This document shows positions 11,160 to 19,209 of a stretch of 64,000 nucleotides of DNA, in pieces. The notes beneath the pieces were generated by a model. That model searched no databases. It was given only the letters and a program-made list of their open reading frames with translations, and was not told the DNA's origin. Both the position numbers and the translations under genes were made by a program. Positions within the stretch are counted from its first letter, which is position 1. Each line of letters begins with the position of its first letter. Origin of the DNA: Stenotrophomonas maltophilia (lineage in GTDB: Bacteria > Pseudomonadota > Gammaproteobacteria > Xanthomonadales > Xanthomonadaceae); the NCBI RefSeq assembly GCF_006970445.1, contig NZ_CP033877.1, positions 3,108,750 to 3,172,749 on the forward strand, given 5' to 3'.

Positions 11160-11506
11160 TCCAGCGCTCCCTTCTTCCAGACGTAAATGAAACCGAGGAA
11201 CAGCATGCCGACGAACAGGCCCATGGTGACCAGCGAACGGGCGCCCAGTTCCATGAAGACCTGGGTCCACGGCACGATGAAGATGATTTCCAGGTCGAAG
11301 ACGATGAACTGGATCGCGATCAGGTAGTAGCGCACGTCGAACTTCATGCGCGCGTCTTCGAAGGCCTCGAAGCCGCACTCGTACGGCGACAGCTTTTCCA
11401 GATCGGGGCGGCGGGGACCGAGGAATCGACCAACCAGCATCAGCGTAATGCCGATACCGGTGGCAACGATCAGAAACAGCAGAGACGGCAAATATTCGGC
11501 CAGCAC
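11150..11506 (-). CDS. nuoA: NADH-quinone oxidoreductase subunit A
   Basis: Three-helix membrane subunit of complex I and first gene of the nuo operon. The start chosen is a GTG at 11506 giving 118 residues that begin [14 protein letters not shown], with a purine-rich AAGAGAGAA site just ahead. The frame stays open for 53 more codons into the neighbouring tRNA gene, which rules out a longer start. The conserved loop [12 protein letters not shown], important for quinone binding, is at about 43-54. No clear terminator lies between the tRNA-Leu gene and nuoA, so read-through from secG is possible. Confidence 0.96.
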   Translation of the reverse strand: MLAEYLPSLLFLIVATGIGITLMLVGRFLGPRRPDLEKLSPYECGFEAFEDARMKFDVRYYLIAIQFIVFDLEIIFIVPWTQVFMELGARSLVTMGLFVGMLFLGFIYVWKKGALEWE

Positions 11507-11617
11507 AGCGATTCTCTCTTGCCTCTGCCGCTGCGCCTGCAGGCGCTTTGGCATGGGGGAGTGGACGGGAATCTGCCTGACGCCTTGCGCGCCAGACGAA
11601 CCCGCTTTACTTACAAA

Positions 11618-11702
11618 TGGTGCCCAAGAGGGGACTCGAACCCCTACGACTTGCGTCGCTACCACCTCAAGGTAGTGCGTCTACCAATTCCGCCACCTGG
11701 GC
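11618..11702 (-). tRNA. leuU: tRNA-Leu, anticodon GAG
   Basis: Read on the minus strand it folds as a class II tRNA of 85 nt with an encoded CCA end at 11618-11620. The acceptor stem pairs GCCCAGG with CTTGGGC, the discriminator base is A, and the T-arm contains GGTTCGAGTCC. The anticodon loop is CTTGAGG, giving GAG, which reads CUC/CUU leucine codons. It lies directly behind secG, an arrangement also known from E. coli (secG-leuU). Here it is followed by nuoA. Confidence 0.97.
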
Positions 11703-11753
11703 AAACGATCACATCAGACTATCTTCCCGATGCGCCGCGTATTGTAACCGGCT

Positions 11754-12191
11754 TCAGTCTTTCTGGGAGCCTTCCGAAGGCTTTTCTTCACCAGAAACCG
11801 AAGATTCCGCCTTAGCCGGCACATTCGCGGCCGGAACCGGGGCTGCCGGGACCGCATCGGCCTTCGGAACGGCCGGCAGTTCGCCCGCCGGAGCCGCCGG
11901 AGCGGTCGCCGCCGGGGCGGACATCAGGCCCAGATCCTGGTCGGCCGCCGGACGGGTGCCGTGACCGGCATACCAGGCCATGAAGAGGCTGATGCCAAAG
12001 AACACGACAGCCAGCCACTTGGTCGACTTGGACAGGAAGTTCGAGGCGCCGCGCGCACCGAACACCGTGCCCGAGGCACCGGCACCAAAGCCCGAACCCG
12101 CCGCCGCACCCGAGCCACGCTGCATCAGGATCAGCGCGATCATGGCCACAGCGACCAGCACGTAAACGACATTGAGGATCAACATCAGCAT
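11754..12191 (-). CDS. secG: Protein translocase subunit SecG
   Basis: Small inner-membrane partner of SecYE that assists protein export. It has 145 residues from the ATG at 12191, chosen because a GAGGGCGG ribosome site sits about 6 nt upstream; another ATG lies two codons later. Two helices are clear: about 3-24 and 59-76. Between them is the SecG signature LMQRGSGAAAGSGFGAG. The tail after about residue 85 is a long Ala/Pro-rich cytoplasmic extension, common in xanthomonads and longer than the 110-residue E. coli protein. It lies 31 bp downstream of tpiA. Confidence 0.95.
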   Translation of the reverse strand: MLMLILNVVYVLVAVAMIALILMQRGSGAAAGSGFGAGASGTVFGARGASNFLSKSTKWLAVVFFGISLFMAWYAGHGTRPAADQDLGLMSAPAATAPAAPAGELPAVPKADAVPAAPVPAANVPAKAESSVSGEEKPSEGSQKD

Positions 12192-12222
12192 TGGAAACCG
12201 CCCTCGGACAATACTTCTAGGA

Positions 12223-12978
12223 TTAGTTCGCGGCCGCCGCCCGTGCGATGGCCAGGAAGTCCGCGGCCACCAGGGAGGCGCCGCCGACCAGCCCACCATC
12301 GACATCCGGCTGCGCGAACAGTTCCCCGGCATTGTCGGGTTTCACGCTACCGCCGTAAACAATGGGCAGTGAATCAGCGATTCTAGCATCGATACGCGCG
12401 ACTTCGCCACGGATGAACGCGTGCACCTGCTGTGCCTGTTCCTTGCTGGCGGTACGACCGGTGCCGATGGCCCAGACCGGCTCGTAGGCGACCACGGCCT
12501 TGGCGAAACCGGCCGCGCCGACCAGCTCCAGCACCGGCGCCAGCTGGCTGGCGATGACCGTTTCGGTCTGCCCAGCCTCACGCTGCTCCAGCGTCTCGCC
12601 CACGCACAGCACTGGCACCAGGCCAGCATGCTGGGCGGCGGCGAACTTGCGCGCGACCAGCTCGCTGCTTTCATGGTGGTACTGGCGACGCTCGGAGTGG
12701 CCGACCAGGCCATAGCGGGCCCCGACCTCGACCAGCATGGCCGCGCAGACCTCGCCGGTATAGGCGCCCTTCTCGTTGCTGCTCACGTCCTGCGCACCAA
12801 AGGCCAGGCCGGTCGCGCCGAAGTCCTCGACCAGCTCGCCCAGGTACGGCAGCGGCGGCAGGATCACCACGTCCACCCCCTCCAGCGGCAGCCCGGCGGC
12901 CACCTGCCCCAGCAGTTCATTGGCGAATTGACGGCTGCCATGCAGCTTCCAGTTTCCGGCGACGATCTTGCGGCGCAT
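12223..12978 (-). CDS. tpiA: Triosephosphate isomerase
   Basis: Interconverts dihydroxyacetone phosphate and glyceraldehyde 3-phosphate in glycolysis. It has 251 residues, the normal TIM-barrel length. All active-site residues are visible: Lys11 (GNWKLHG), His94 (LVGHSERR) and Glu166 (AYEPVWAIGTG, with the mobile loop following). The phosphate-binding end YGGSVKPDNA is intact. The start at 12978 has an AGGAG-type ribosome site (CACACAGGAGCC). The tpiA-secG-tRNA order is widely conserved. A LacI-type palindrome lies 66 bp upstream (13044-13057). Confidence 0.98.
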   Translation of the reverse strand: MRRKIVAGNWKLHGSRQFANELLGQVAAGLPLEGVDVVILPPLPYLGELVEDFGATGLAFGAQDVSSNEKGAYTGEVCAAMLVEVGARYGLVGHSERRQYHHESSELVARKFAAAQHAGLVPVLCVGETLEQREAGQTETVIASQLAPVLELVGAAGFAKAVVAYEPVWAIGTGRTASKEQAQQVHAFIRGEVARIDARIADSLPIVYGGSVKPDNAGELFAQPDVDGGLVGGASLVAADFLAIARAAAAN

Positions 12979-13043
12979 GAGCGGGTGGCTCCTGTGTGAA
13001 GTCAGCCGGTCATGATACCCGCTACGGCAAAAATCCGTTTCCG

Positions 13044-13057
13044 TGTAAGCGGTTACA
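13044..13057. promoter_or_regulatory. LacI-family-like operator palindrome upstream of tpiA
   Basis: TGTAAGCGGTTACA has 5-bp perfect arms (TGTAA/TTACA) around a central CG, the layout typical of LacI/GalR-family operators. It lies 66-79 bp upstream of the tpiA start. No cognate regulator is in the window, and which sugar signal would act is unknown. Confidence 0.35.
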
Positions 13058-13308
13058 TGGATTTTCAGCCAATGGCGCAGCCCCTCGTGGCGGGCCGGCT
13101 GGGTTGGGTGGGTCGCGGAGAGCCCGGTTGGATTTGGGGCTTGACCGGGCGGGCGGGACTGCGCAGGGGGCGCTGCAAGTCCCCCTCCGGGGCCCGGCCC
13201 AGCCGCTGGCGGCTGTGCCGGACCGCGGAGCGGGGTTTACGGCGTGTCCTGCCAACCCACACCGCCCCGCCCAATCAGCAGAAACCCAGAGCCGCTTCGG
13301 CTTTGGAC

Positions 13309-13332
13309 TTGCCGGCCAGCGGCCGGCACTAC
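13309..13332 (-). repeat. GTAG-headed REP (SMAG-type) monomer
   Basis: Read on the minus strand it starts GTAG and continues TGCCGGCC-GCT-GGCCGGCA, a strong hairpin. Its sequence matches the two arms of the dimer at 39557-39629. This is the layout of the S. maltophilia SMAG repeats, palindromes thought to be moved by REP-associated tyrosine transposases. No transposase is nearby. Confidence 0.8.
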
Positions 13333-13359
13333 CGCGGGTGCAGGGCGCAGCCCTGCAAA

Positions 13360-13395
13360 GAAAAAGGCCGCCTTTCGGCGGCCTCACTTTTCTTT
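13360..13395 (-). terminator. Rho-independent terminator of the oxygenase gene
   Basis: GGCCGCC (13366-13372), loop TTTC, GGCGGCC (13377-13383). On the minus strand the hairpin is followed by TTTTTCTTT. The gene's stop codon lies at its right edge. An A/T-rich stretch on the other flank would allow weak bidirectional use. Confidence 0.85.
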
Positions 13396-14329
13396 ACTTC
13401 AGCTTGATCTCGCGCAGGCGTTCCTCGAGGAAGCCGTGGGCGGTGATCGCCTCCGGGTACCGGCTCGGGTTCTCCGGGGTGATGCACGAAGGCAGCACGT
13501 CGATCAGGAAGTCCGGGTTCGGGTGCAGGAAGAACGGCACCGAGTAGCGCGGCTGGCGTGCCAGGTCACCCGGGGGGTTGACCACGCGATGGATGGTCGA
13601 CGGATACACGTGGTTGGTCAGGCGCTGCAGCATGTCGCCGATGTTGACCACGATGGTGTCCGCGTCCGAGGTGAACGGCACCCATTCGCCCTCGTGCGAC
13701 TGCACTTCCAGGCCCGCGGCACTGGCGCCGACCAGCAGGGTGATGAAGTTGATGTCGCCGTGGGCACCGGCACGCACGTTCGGAATGTCGTCGGTGGTGA
13801 TCGGCGGGTAGTGGATCGGGCGCAGGATCGAATTGCCGAAGTTGGTCTTGTCGGCGAAGAAGTTCTCCGGCAGGCCGATGTGCAGGGCCAGCGCCGACAG
13901 CACGCGCGAACCCAGGTTGTCCAGCGCCTGGTACAGGCCGTAACCGCGCTCGCGGAAGCCCTCGACCTCGGTCGGCCACAGGTTCGGCGCCATCACGTCA
14001 CGGTACTTGGAGTCGTCGGCGATCTCGCGGCCGATGTGCCAGAACTCCTTCAGGTCGAAGTGCTTGGAGCCCTTGGCAGTCTCCACGCCGAAGGGGGTGT
14101 AGCCGCGGGCGCCGCCGCTGCCGGCCACGTGGTACTTGCGCTTGACCTCTTCCGGCAGGGCGAAGAAGGCCTTGAAGGCATCGTAGGCCGCGTCGATGTC
14201 GGCCTGCGGGATGCCGTGGTTGCGGATGCCCGCGAATCCCCATTGGCGATAGGCCGCGCCCAGCTCGGCCACGAAGGCCTCGCGGTCGCTGTCGAAACGG
14301 GTGATATCGAGGGTGGGGATCTGGCTCAC
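13394..14329 (-). CDS. Isopenicillin-N-synthase-like 2-oxoglutarate/Fe(II) oxygenase
   Basis: Cupin-fold mononuclear iron enzyme of the 2OG-Fe(II) oxygenase family, 311 residues. The N-terminal DIOX_N domain (about 4-120) includes the typical YRQWGFAGIRNHGI. The C-terminal catalytic domain has the iron ligands His190-x-Asp192 (GAHGDINFITLL) and His247 (STIHRVVNP), and the 2-oxoglutarate-binding Arg261-x-Ser263 (RYSVPFF). The chemistry is thus well supported but the substrate is not; members range from ethylene-forming and gibberellin-type enzymes to uncharacterised bacterial ones. It stands alone, divergent from the sulfatase-like gene, with its own terminator. Annotating it as isopenicillin N synthase itself would overreach. 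Confidence 0.9.
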   Translation of the reverse strand: MSQIPTLDITRFDSDREAFVAELGAAYRQWGFAGIRNHGIPQADIDAAYDAFKAFFALPEEVKRKYHVAGSGGARGYTPFGVETAKGSKHFDLKEFWHIGREIADDSKYRDVMAPNLWPTEVEGFRERGYGLYQALDNLGSRVLSALALHIGLPENFFADKTNFGNSILRPIHYPPITTDDIPNVRAGAHGDINFITLLVGASAAGLEVQSHEGEWVPFTSDADTIVVNIGDMLQRLTNHVYPSTIHRVVNPPGDLARQPRYSVPFFLHPNPDFLIDVLPSCITPENPSRYPEAITAHGFLEERLREIKLK

Positions 14330-14525
14330 AGCGGTTCCTGGCTTGTCGTTGGGTCTGAGGGGGCCAGCGCATTTATGGCCCGCATGAACATTGTGACAGA
14401 TCGCCCGGGGGACGCCACTCGATACGAAGAAACAAACCGATACAATGCGCGACCCGCGCGCGGCGTAACGCTTCCGTCACGTTCGGCCCCTCCCCTTTCC
14501 CCGCGTTCCCTGAATCCGCCTCGAC
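14330..14525. promoter_or_regulatory. Divergent promoter region of oxygenase and YejM-like genes
   Basis: A 196-bp divergent gap. A -10-like TACAAT at 14441-14446 faces the plus-strand gene; the hexamer 17 bp ahead of it is a poor -35. No terminator or repeat is seen. The upstream part is A/T-richer than the surroundings, consistent with promoters, but exact sites cannot be fixed by eye. Confidence 0.35.
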
Positions 14526-16403
14526 ATGCCCGCAGCCGCCCCTGCCACCCCCGACAATGAAGGTTCCGCCCGGCGCTGGCGCCGGCTGGCCTGGTGGTCG
14601 CTGTTCGTCGCTGGCAATGCGGCCCTGGCTGCGGCGATCGCCCTGGGCAACGTGCCGCTGCGTGACAATCCGGGCGGCAGCGCGGGCCTGGCCTACCTGG
14701 CGATCGCCCTGCCCGGGCACCTGCTCGCCTTCGGCGCGCTGGCCGGTCTGCTGCCGCTGCTGCTGGGTCTGTGGCCGCGCAGTGCGCGTACGTTGAGCAT
14801 CAGTGCCGTACTGCTGCAGGGCCTGTGGCTGTGCCTGCTGCTGGTCGACGCCAAGGTCTTCACCCTGTACCGCTTCCACCTCAACGCCATGGTCGTGAAC
14901 ATGGTGTTCGGCGGCGCCCTGCAGGACCAGGTCGCCCTGTCCTGGAAGACCTGGCTGCAGGTCGCGCTGCTGGTCGCTGCGGTCTTCACCGCCGAAGGCC
15001 TACTGGCTTGGGCGTGCTGGAAACTGCTGCCGGCCGCGCCGCGCCGGCGACGGGTACTGCAGGCCTGGGCAGTGGTCGCGCTGCTGATGGGCGGCGGGCA
15101 GGTCGCCACGGCCTACTACGACGCCCGCGGCGACCGCGATGTGATCGCGCAGTGGAACTACCTGCCGTGGGCGCAACCGATCACCGCCAAGAGCTTCATG
15201 CGGCGCCTGGGCGTGGTCAGCCAACAGCAGGCCGGCCTGCCCGACCCGCGCCATGCGCAGCTGCTGTACCCGCTGAACCCGTTGCGCTGCCAGAGCCCGC
15301 ATCGCCCCAATGTGCTGATGGTGGTGCTGGAATCGCTGCGCCAGGACGTGCTGACACCGCAGCTGATGCCCAACACGTCGGCGCTGGCGCAGGACGCGCG
15401 CGTGTTCGATCACCACTTCAGCACCGGCAATGCCACCCGCTACGGCCTGTTCGGGCTGCTGTACGGCCTACCCGGGGGCTACTGGCCAAGCATGCTCGAC
15501 GAGCAGCGGGGCTCGCAGCTGTTCCAGGTGCTGGGCCAGCAGGGCTACGACCTGCACCTGTACGGCAGTGCGCCGTTGTACAGCCCGGAATTCGATCGCA
15601 CGGTGTTCGCCGATGTGCGCGACCAGCTGCACCAGGGGCCATCGGCCCTGAAGTCCGACGGCCGCGACCGCGCGATCATCAGCGCATTGCAGCAGGACAT
15701 CCGCGCCAGCCAGGCCGCGCAGCGCCCGTGGTTCGGCTTCGTGTTCCTCGATTCCACCCACGCGCCCTACCACATGCCCGACGGTTACCCGCCGGTGGCG
15801 ACGCCGATGGCTGCGGACATCGACTTCCTCAAATTCGGCCCGGAGCATGACCCGACGCCGGAACTCAATCGCTACCGCACCGCCGTGCACTACGCCGACA
15901 GCCTGATCGGCTCGCTGCTGGACGACCTGCGCGCCCAGGGCCTGGCCGAGGACACCATCGTGCTGGTCACCGGTGACCATGCCGAAGAGTTCAACGATCT
16001 CAAGCTGAACTATTGGGGCCACAACGGCAACTTCTCCGACTACCAGCTGCAGGTCCCGTTCGTGCTGCATTGGCCGGGCAAGGCCGCTGGTCACGACACA
16101 CGCACCAGCTCGCACGAAGACTGGGTGCCGACACTGATGCGCCACGCGCTGGGTTGCGAGAACGCACTGACCGATTACAGCACCGGCCAGGACCTGCTGG
16201 CCGAGCCGCAGGGCACGCGTGCGCTGGTGGTCGAAAGCTGGTCGCAGCGCGCGGTGCGCCATGGCAATGCCATCTACGTGTTCGACAAGTTCGGCAACGC
16301 CACCGCTCTGGACCTGCGCTACCGGCCGCTGCCACAGCAGGCGCCCGATGCGGCCGCCGTACGCACTGCATGGGAAGCGCTGACCCGCTTCCGCAACCGC
16401 TGA
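14526..16403 (+). CDS. YejM/PbgA-like membrane protein with sulfatase-fold domain
   Basis: Inner-membrane protein of 625 residues: five hydrophobic helices within about 20-195, then a periplasmic alkaline-phosphatase/sulfatase-fold domain (about 255-600). It aligns by eye with E. coli YejM (PbgA/LapC), the LPS-level sensor that controls LpxC turnover. Shared features are YRFHLN in the membrane part and SGN-T-x-GLFGL-YG in the periplasmic part. Unlike E. coli YejM as I recall it, metal-site residues of active LtaS/EptA-type enzymes look intact here: Glu269 (VVLESLRQD), candidate nucleophile Thr304 (STGNATRYG), and Asp484-His485 (VTGDHAEEF), with WGHNG after. It may therefore be an active hydrolase or transferase rather than a pure sensor. 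No clear ribosome site precedes the start. It is first in a cluster with a glycosyltransferase and a deacetylase. Confidence 0.85.
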   Translation: MPAAAPATPDNEGSARRWRRLAWWSLFVAGNAALAAAIALGNVPLRDNPGGSAGLAYLAIALPGHLLAFGALAGLLPLLLGLWPRSARTLSISAVLLQGLWLCLLLVDAKVFTLYRFHLNAMVVNMVFGGALQDQVALSWKTWLQVALLVAAVFTAEGLLAWACWKLLPAAPRRRRVLQAWAVVALLMGGGQVATAYYDARGDRDVIAQWNYLPWAQPITAKSFMRRLGVVSQQQAGLPDPRHAQLLYPLNPLRCQSPHRPNVLMVVLESLRQDVLTPQLMPNTSALAQDARVFDHHFSTGNATRYGLFGLLYGLPGGYWPSMLDEQRGSQLFQVLGQQGYDLHLYGSAPLYSPEFDRTVFADVRDQLHQGPSALKSDGRDRAIISALQQDIRASQAAQRPWFGFVFLDSTHAPYHMPDGYPPVATPMAADIDFLKFGPEHDPTPELNRYRTAVHYADSLIGSLLDDLRAQGLAEDTIVLVTGDHAEEFNDLKLNYWGHNGNFSDYQLQVPFVLHWPGKAAGHDTRTSSHEDWVPTLMRHALGCENALTDYSTGQDLLAEPQGTRALVVESWSQRAVRHGNAIYVFDKFGNATALDLRYRPLPQQAPDAAAVRTAWEALTRFRNR

Positions 16404-16423
16404 CCCTCAAGGATCGATCCTGC

Positions 16424-17569
16424 ATGAACCGTCCGCTGCGCATCCTGCACACCGAAGCCGCCAAGGGAATGGGTGGGCAGGAGATCTACATCTTCCGCCA
16501 CATGCAGGTGATGCGCGCGCGTGGCCACGAGGTGGCGCTGTTGTGCCAGCCCGAAGCGCGACTGGCCCAGCTGGCACGCGATGATGGTTTCACCGTGCAC
16601 ACCCTGCGCATGGGCGGCCTGCTGCGCCTGCTGCGCGGCATCTGGTCGGTCTCGCGCCTGGTGCGCCGCGAACGCTATGACGTGGTCAACACCACCAGCC
16701 GCCGTGACGCGCTGATCGCTGCCGCCGGCGCACGCCTGGGCGGCACGCCGCTGGTGGTGCGCTCGCGCCACCTGATGAGCCCGGTCAACTCGCTGCTGAC
16801 CTATACCGGCCTGCCGCACCGGGTGCTGACCGTCAGCAGCTTCGTCAAGCAGCTGCTGGCCGAGCGCGGCATTCCGGCCGAACACATCGGTATCGTGCCG
16901 CCCATCGCGGTCCCGCCGCGCTGGAGCGAGATCCGCAAGGACGATCCCTGGCAATGCCTGCAGGAGGTACGCGCGGACGTGCGCGCCGAGCTCGGCTTCG
17001 GCGAACAGGACATCGTGGTCGGTTGCGTGGCGGTGCTGCGCGAACCCAAGGGCCATGCCGACCTGCTGCAGGCGATGGTGCCGCTGTGCAAGACGCACCC
17101 GAACCTGCACCTGGTGGTGGTCGGCGATGGCCAGCCGGTCATGGATCGGCTGCAGGCGCTGCGCGACGAGCACGGGCTGCAGCAGCAGGTCCACCTGCTC
17201 GGCTATCGTGATGGCGCATGCCGGCTGATGGCCGGCTTCGACGTCTTCGCGCTGGCTTCGCACAAGGAAGCGGCCGGTACCGTCTTCCTGGAGGCCGCCT
17301 ATGTCGGGGTGCCGATCGTGGCCACGCGCGTAGGTGGCGTGCCGGAGATGGTGGTCGATGGCAGCAATGCGATCCTCACCCGGCTGGGCGACAATGCAGC
17401 CCTGACAGGCGCCCTGCGCCTGCTGGTGGACGATCCGGAACGGCGGCGGCAGATGGGCCGCGCCGGCTGGGACTGGATGCGCAGCGCGCACCGGTTCACT
17501 CCCGACGGCCACGGTGAGACCACCGAACACTATTACCACCAGTGGCTGAAGGAGCTGGGACATGGCTGA
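16424..17569 (+). CDS. GT4-family glycosyltransferase
   Basis: Cytoplasmic GT-B-fold glycosyltransferase of 381 residues. The start is the ATG at 16424, with AAGGA about 9 nt upstream and 20 bp after the previous gene; the frame is open further up but inside the YejM-like gene. The N-terminal domain has the donor/acceptor Gly loop KGMGGQEIYIFRHM. The C-terminal Rossmann domain has the GT4 signature: VLREPKGHADLLQAM, VVVGDGQP, and the Glu-rich nucleotide-sugar motif SHKEAAGTVFLEAA followed by GVPIVATRVGGVPEMV. Sugar and acceptor are unknown. The neighbours point to LPS or surface polysaccharide assembly. It overlaps the deacetylase start by 8 bp. Confidence 0.92.
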   Translation: MNRPLRILHTEAAKGMGGQEIYIFRHMQVMRARGHEVALLCQPEARLAQLARDDGFTVHTLRMGGLLRLLRGIWSVSRLVRRERYDVVNTTSRRDALIAAAGARLGGTPLVVRSRHLMSPVNSLLTYTGLPHRVLTVSSFVKQLLAERGIPAEHIGIVPPIAVPPRWSEIRKDDPWQCLQEVRADVRAELGFGEQDIVVGCVAVLREPKGHADLLQAMVPLCKTHPNLHLVVVGDGQPVMDRLQALRDEHGLQQQVHLLGYRDGACRLMAGFDVFALASHKEAAGTVFLEAAYVGVPIVATRVGGVPEMVVDGSNAILTRLGDNAALTGALRLLVDDPERRRQMGRAGWDWMRSAHRFTPDGHGETTEHYYHQWLKELGHG

Positions 17570-18419
17570 TGCCCGAACCGTACCGGTGCTGATGCACCAC
17601 CACGTCAGTCCGTCGCCGGGCATGATCACCGTGTCGCCGGAGAATTTCGAGAGCCAGATCGCATGGTTGGCCGGCAACGGCTGGACCTCGCTGACACTGG
17701 ACCAGTACGCCGGCTTCCTGGCCGGCAAGCCGGTGCCGCGCAAGTCGATCGTGATCACCTTCGACGATGGCTACCTGGACAACTGGGTGTATGCGCACCC
17801 GATCCTGCAGAAGTACGGCATGCACGCTGTGGTGTTCGTGGTCACCGGCTGGATGGGCGAAGGCCCGGAGCGGCCCCACGCGGGGCTCGCCGGGGCAACG
17901 TTGCCTGCCACGCCGGATCATCGCGGCTGCGAAGCGGCGATCTACGAGCAGAACCGCAGCGACGACGTGATGATGCGCTGGAGCGAAGCGCGCGCAGCCA
18001 TCGCCGCCGGCACCTTCGAAGTGCATTGCCACACCCATACCCACACCCGTTGGCTGCGCCGCGACGACCTGGACCGCGCACAGCGCCGTGCCGGCCTGAG
18101 CCACGACCTGGCAGTCTCACGCGAAGTCCTGCGGGACAAGCTCGGCGAGGTGTCCGATACGCTGTGCTGGCCGTATGGCGATTTCGACCAGGACCACATC
18201 GAGGTGGCACGCGAGCACGGCTTCCGCTACCTGCATACCACCCACCCGTTCGGCCGCAACGTGGTGGGCGGCGATCCGGAACGCATCTACCGCTTCGCGA
18301 TCCGCAACCGCCCGGCGAGCTGGTTGCGCAAGCGCATCGCCCAGAGCTACACCCCCCTGATCGCGCCACTGTTCAATGGCTTCAAGGCGCGCCAGAAGAA
18401 GATGGTGCCGGGGCCGTGA
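17562..18419 (+). CDS. Polysaccharide deacetylase (NodB-homology, CE4)
   Basis: 285-residue protein of the NodB-homology fold, which removes N- or O-acetyl groups from glycans. The metal and catalytic motifs are visible: motif 1 VITFDDGYLDN (about 65-75), motif 2 HCHTHTHTRW (the H-x(3)-H metal histidines), and the later barrel motif CWPYGDFDQDH. There is no signal peptide, and the N-terminus VPVLMHHHVS is that of short cytoplasmic or lipid-linked-sugar deacetylases. An insertion of about 40 residues follows motif 1. With the upstream GT4 enzyme it may modify a lipid-linked sugar intermediate. Substrate unknown. Confidence 0.9.
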   Translation: MADARTVPVLMHHHVSPSPGMITVSPENFESQIAWLAGNGWTSLTLDQYAGFLAGKPVPRKSIVITFDDGYLDNWVYAHPILQKYGMHAVVFVVTGWMGEGPERPHAGLAGATLPATPDHRGCEAAIYEQNRSDDVMMRWSEARAAIAAGTFEVHCHTHTHTRWLRRDDLDRAQRRAGLSHDLAVSREVLRDKLGEVSDTLCWPYGDFDQDHIEVAREHGFRYLHTTHPFGRNVVGGDPERIYRFAIRNRPASWLRKRIAQSYTPLIAPLFNGFKARQKKMVPGP

Positions 18420-18428
18420 ACCCGACAA

Positions 18429-18455
18429 CCTCCCCGCCCATGGGGGCGTGGGAGG
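18429..18455. terminator. Stem-loop between convergent genes
   Basis: An imperfect GC hairpin (CCTCCC-GCCC pairing with GGGGC-GGGAGG) sits in the 48-bp gap between the deacetylase and the RcnB-like gene. No T-run follows on either strand, so termination is only suggested by position. Confidence 0.4.
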
Positions 18456-18467
18456 CCTGCGACGGTG

Positions 18468-18950
18468 TCAGAAGAATCGCCCGTACACGACCTGCACGAT
18501 CTCACCGTTGCCGGTATTGATCAGCAGCGCGTCCGGCCCATAGCGCACCCATTCAAAGCCCATCGGTGGCATGTCCAGGCCGAACAGCCAGAAGTCGTTG
18601 AGGATGTAGTCGCCAACCCAGTAGGGGCGCGGCAGGATCTGGCCGTAGTGCCAGCGCTGGTAGGCGTAGCCGACGGGCGGATGGTACGGGCCGATGCGGA
18701 AGGCGTGGTCGGCACGGAAATTGTGCCGGTACTCTTCACGGAACACGGGGCGCGCATTCCCCAGTTCGCGCGGACGCTCCATACGCGGATAGCCCCACGG
18801 CGCACGCATGGGCTCCTCGCGTGGGACGGTCATATGCGGCCCGCCTTCGGGGCGACGTTCGGCAGCGGCAATGGAAACGCCACCCAGCAACGGCAGCACC
18901 AGCAGCGCACCTGCCAGCAGGCAGCGGCTGTAGCGCAATGAGGTATTCAT
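18468..18950 (-). CDS. RcnB-family periplasmic protein
   Basis: 160-residue exported protein. The ATG at 18950 gives a typical signal peptide (basic MNTSLRYSR, hydrophobic core LLAGALLVLPLLGG, AAA cleavage near 27); a longer upstream frame lacks one. The mature part is rich in Arg, Pro, Tyr and Trp. It ends with the RcnB-type hairpin: GYAYQRW, then VGDYILNDFWLFGL, then LLINTGNGEIVQVVYG. E. coli RcnB helps control nickel/cobalt levels, but most members of this fold (DUF1236-like/RcnB) are uncharacterised and no metal exporter is adjacent, so a metal role is not established. Confidence 0.8.
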   Translation of the reverse strand: MNTSLRYSRCLLAGALLVLPLLGGVSIAAAERRPEGGPHMTVPREEPMRAPWGYPRMERPRELGNARPVFREEYRHNFRADHAFRIGPYHPPVGYAYQRWHYGQILPRPYWVGDYILNDFWLFGLDMPPMGFEWVRYGPDALLINTGNGEIVQVVYGRFF

Positions 18951-19209
18951 GGTCGTGGTCCTTGCAACGAAAGAAGAAGGATGGAGCGCGATCCGCTCCG
19001 ACCGGGTCCCTGCCTGCGCGGACGCTGCATGACTGCAAGGGATCCTGATCCCGGGAATACGCCGGGCATCGTTCACGACGCGTCACAAAGTGCACAGCCG
19101 CAGCTGAACATGATCGCGGGTCGCGATCGATTCATACAGTGCCGCTGTAAAGCGACATGGCCGCGGAAGCGGCCATGTCGAGAAGTGCCAGGTTTTACCG
19201 CCGCCTGCC
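18951..19209. other. Intergenic region with two strong stem-loops behind glmM
   Basis: 259 bp without a gene. A perfect 12-bp stem with GGAA loop lies at 19153-19180 (CGACATGGCCGC arms). Another 10-bp stem, CCGCCGCCTG, at 19198-19220 spans the glmM stop codon. On the glmM transcript the first is followed by CTTTACA, a poor T-run, so termination or 3'-end protection is possible but unproven. The left part should carry the RcnB-like promoter. Confidence 0.5.

Larger units (their letters stand above)
12979..13393. other. 415-bp intergenic region between tpiA and the oxygenase gene
   Basis: No credible gene is seen. From left to right it holds the tpiA leader, a palindrome TGTAAGCGGTTACA at 13044-13057, about 200 bp of very GC-rich sequence without a recognisable signal, a single GTAG-type REP hairpin at 13309-13332, and a rho-independent terminator at 13360-13395 serving the oxygenase gene. 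Short open frames here have no ribosome site or recognisable product. Confidence 0.6.

Noticed and set aside
11507..11665. Extended nuoA start with 53 extra residues
   Set aside because: It would run into the tRNA-Leu gene and lacks NuoA similarity; the GTG at 11506 has a ribosome site.
11618..11702. tRNA-Leu gene as the attachment site of the phage element
   Set aside because: It is more than 40 kb from the phage genes, and no duplicated 3' tRNA fragment is seen near 52329-52475.
13044..13393. Small open frames in the tpiA-oxygenase gap as real genes
   Set aside because: They cross the palindrome, REP unit and terminator, have no ribosome site, and translate to Arg/Pro-rich low-complexity sequence.
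13394..14329. Isopenicillin N synthase and a beta-lactam gene cluster
   Set aside because: Only the 2OG-Fe(II) oxygenase fold is supported; no ACV synthetase or other cluster genes are present.
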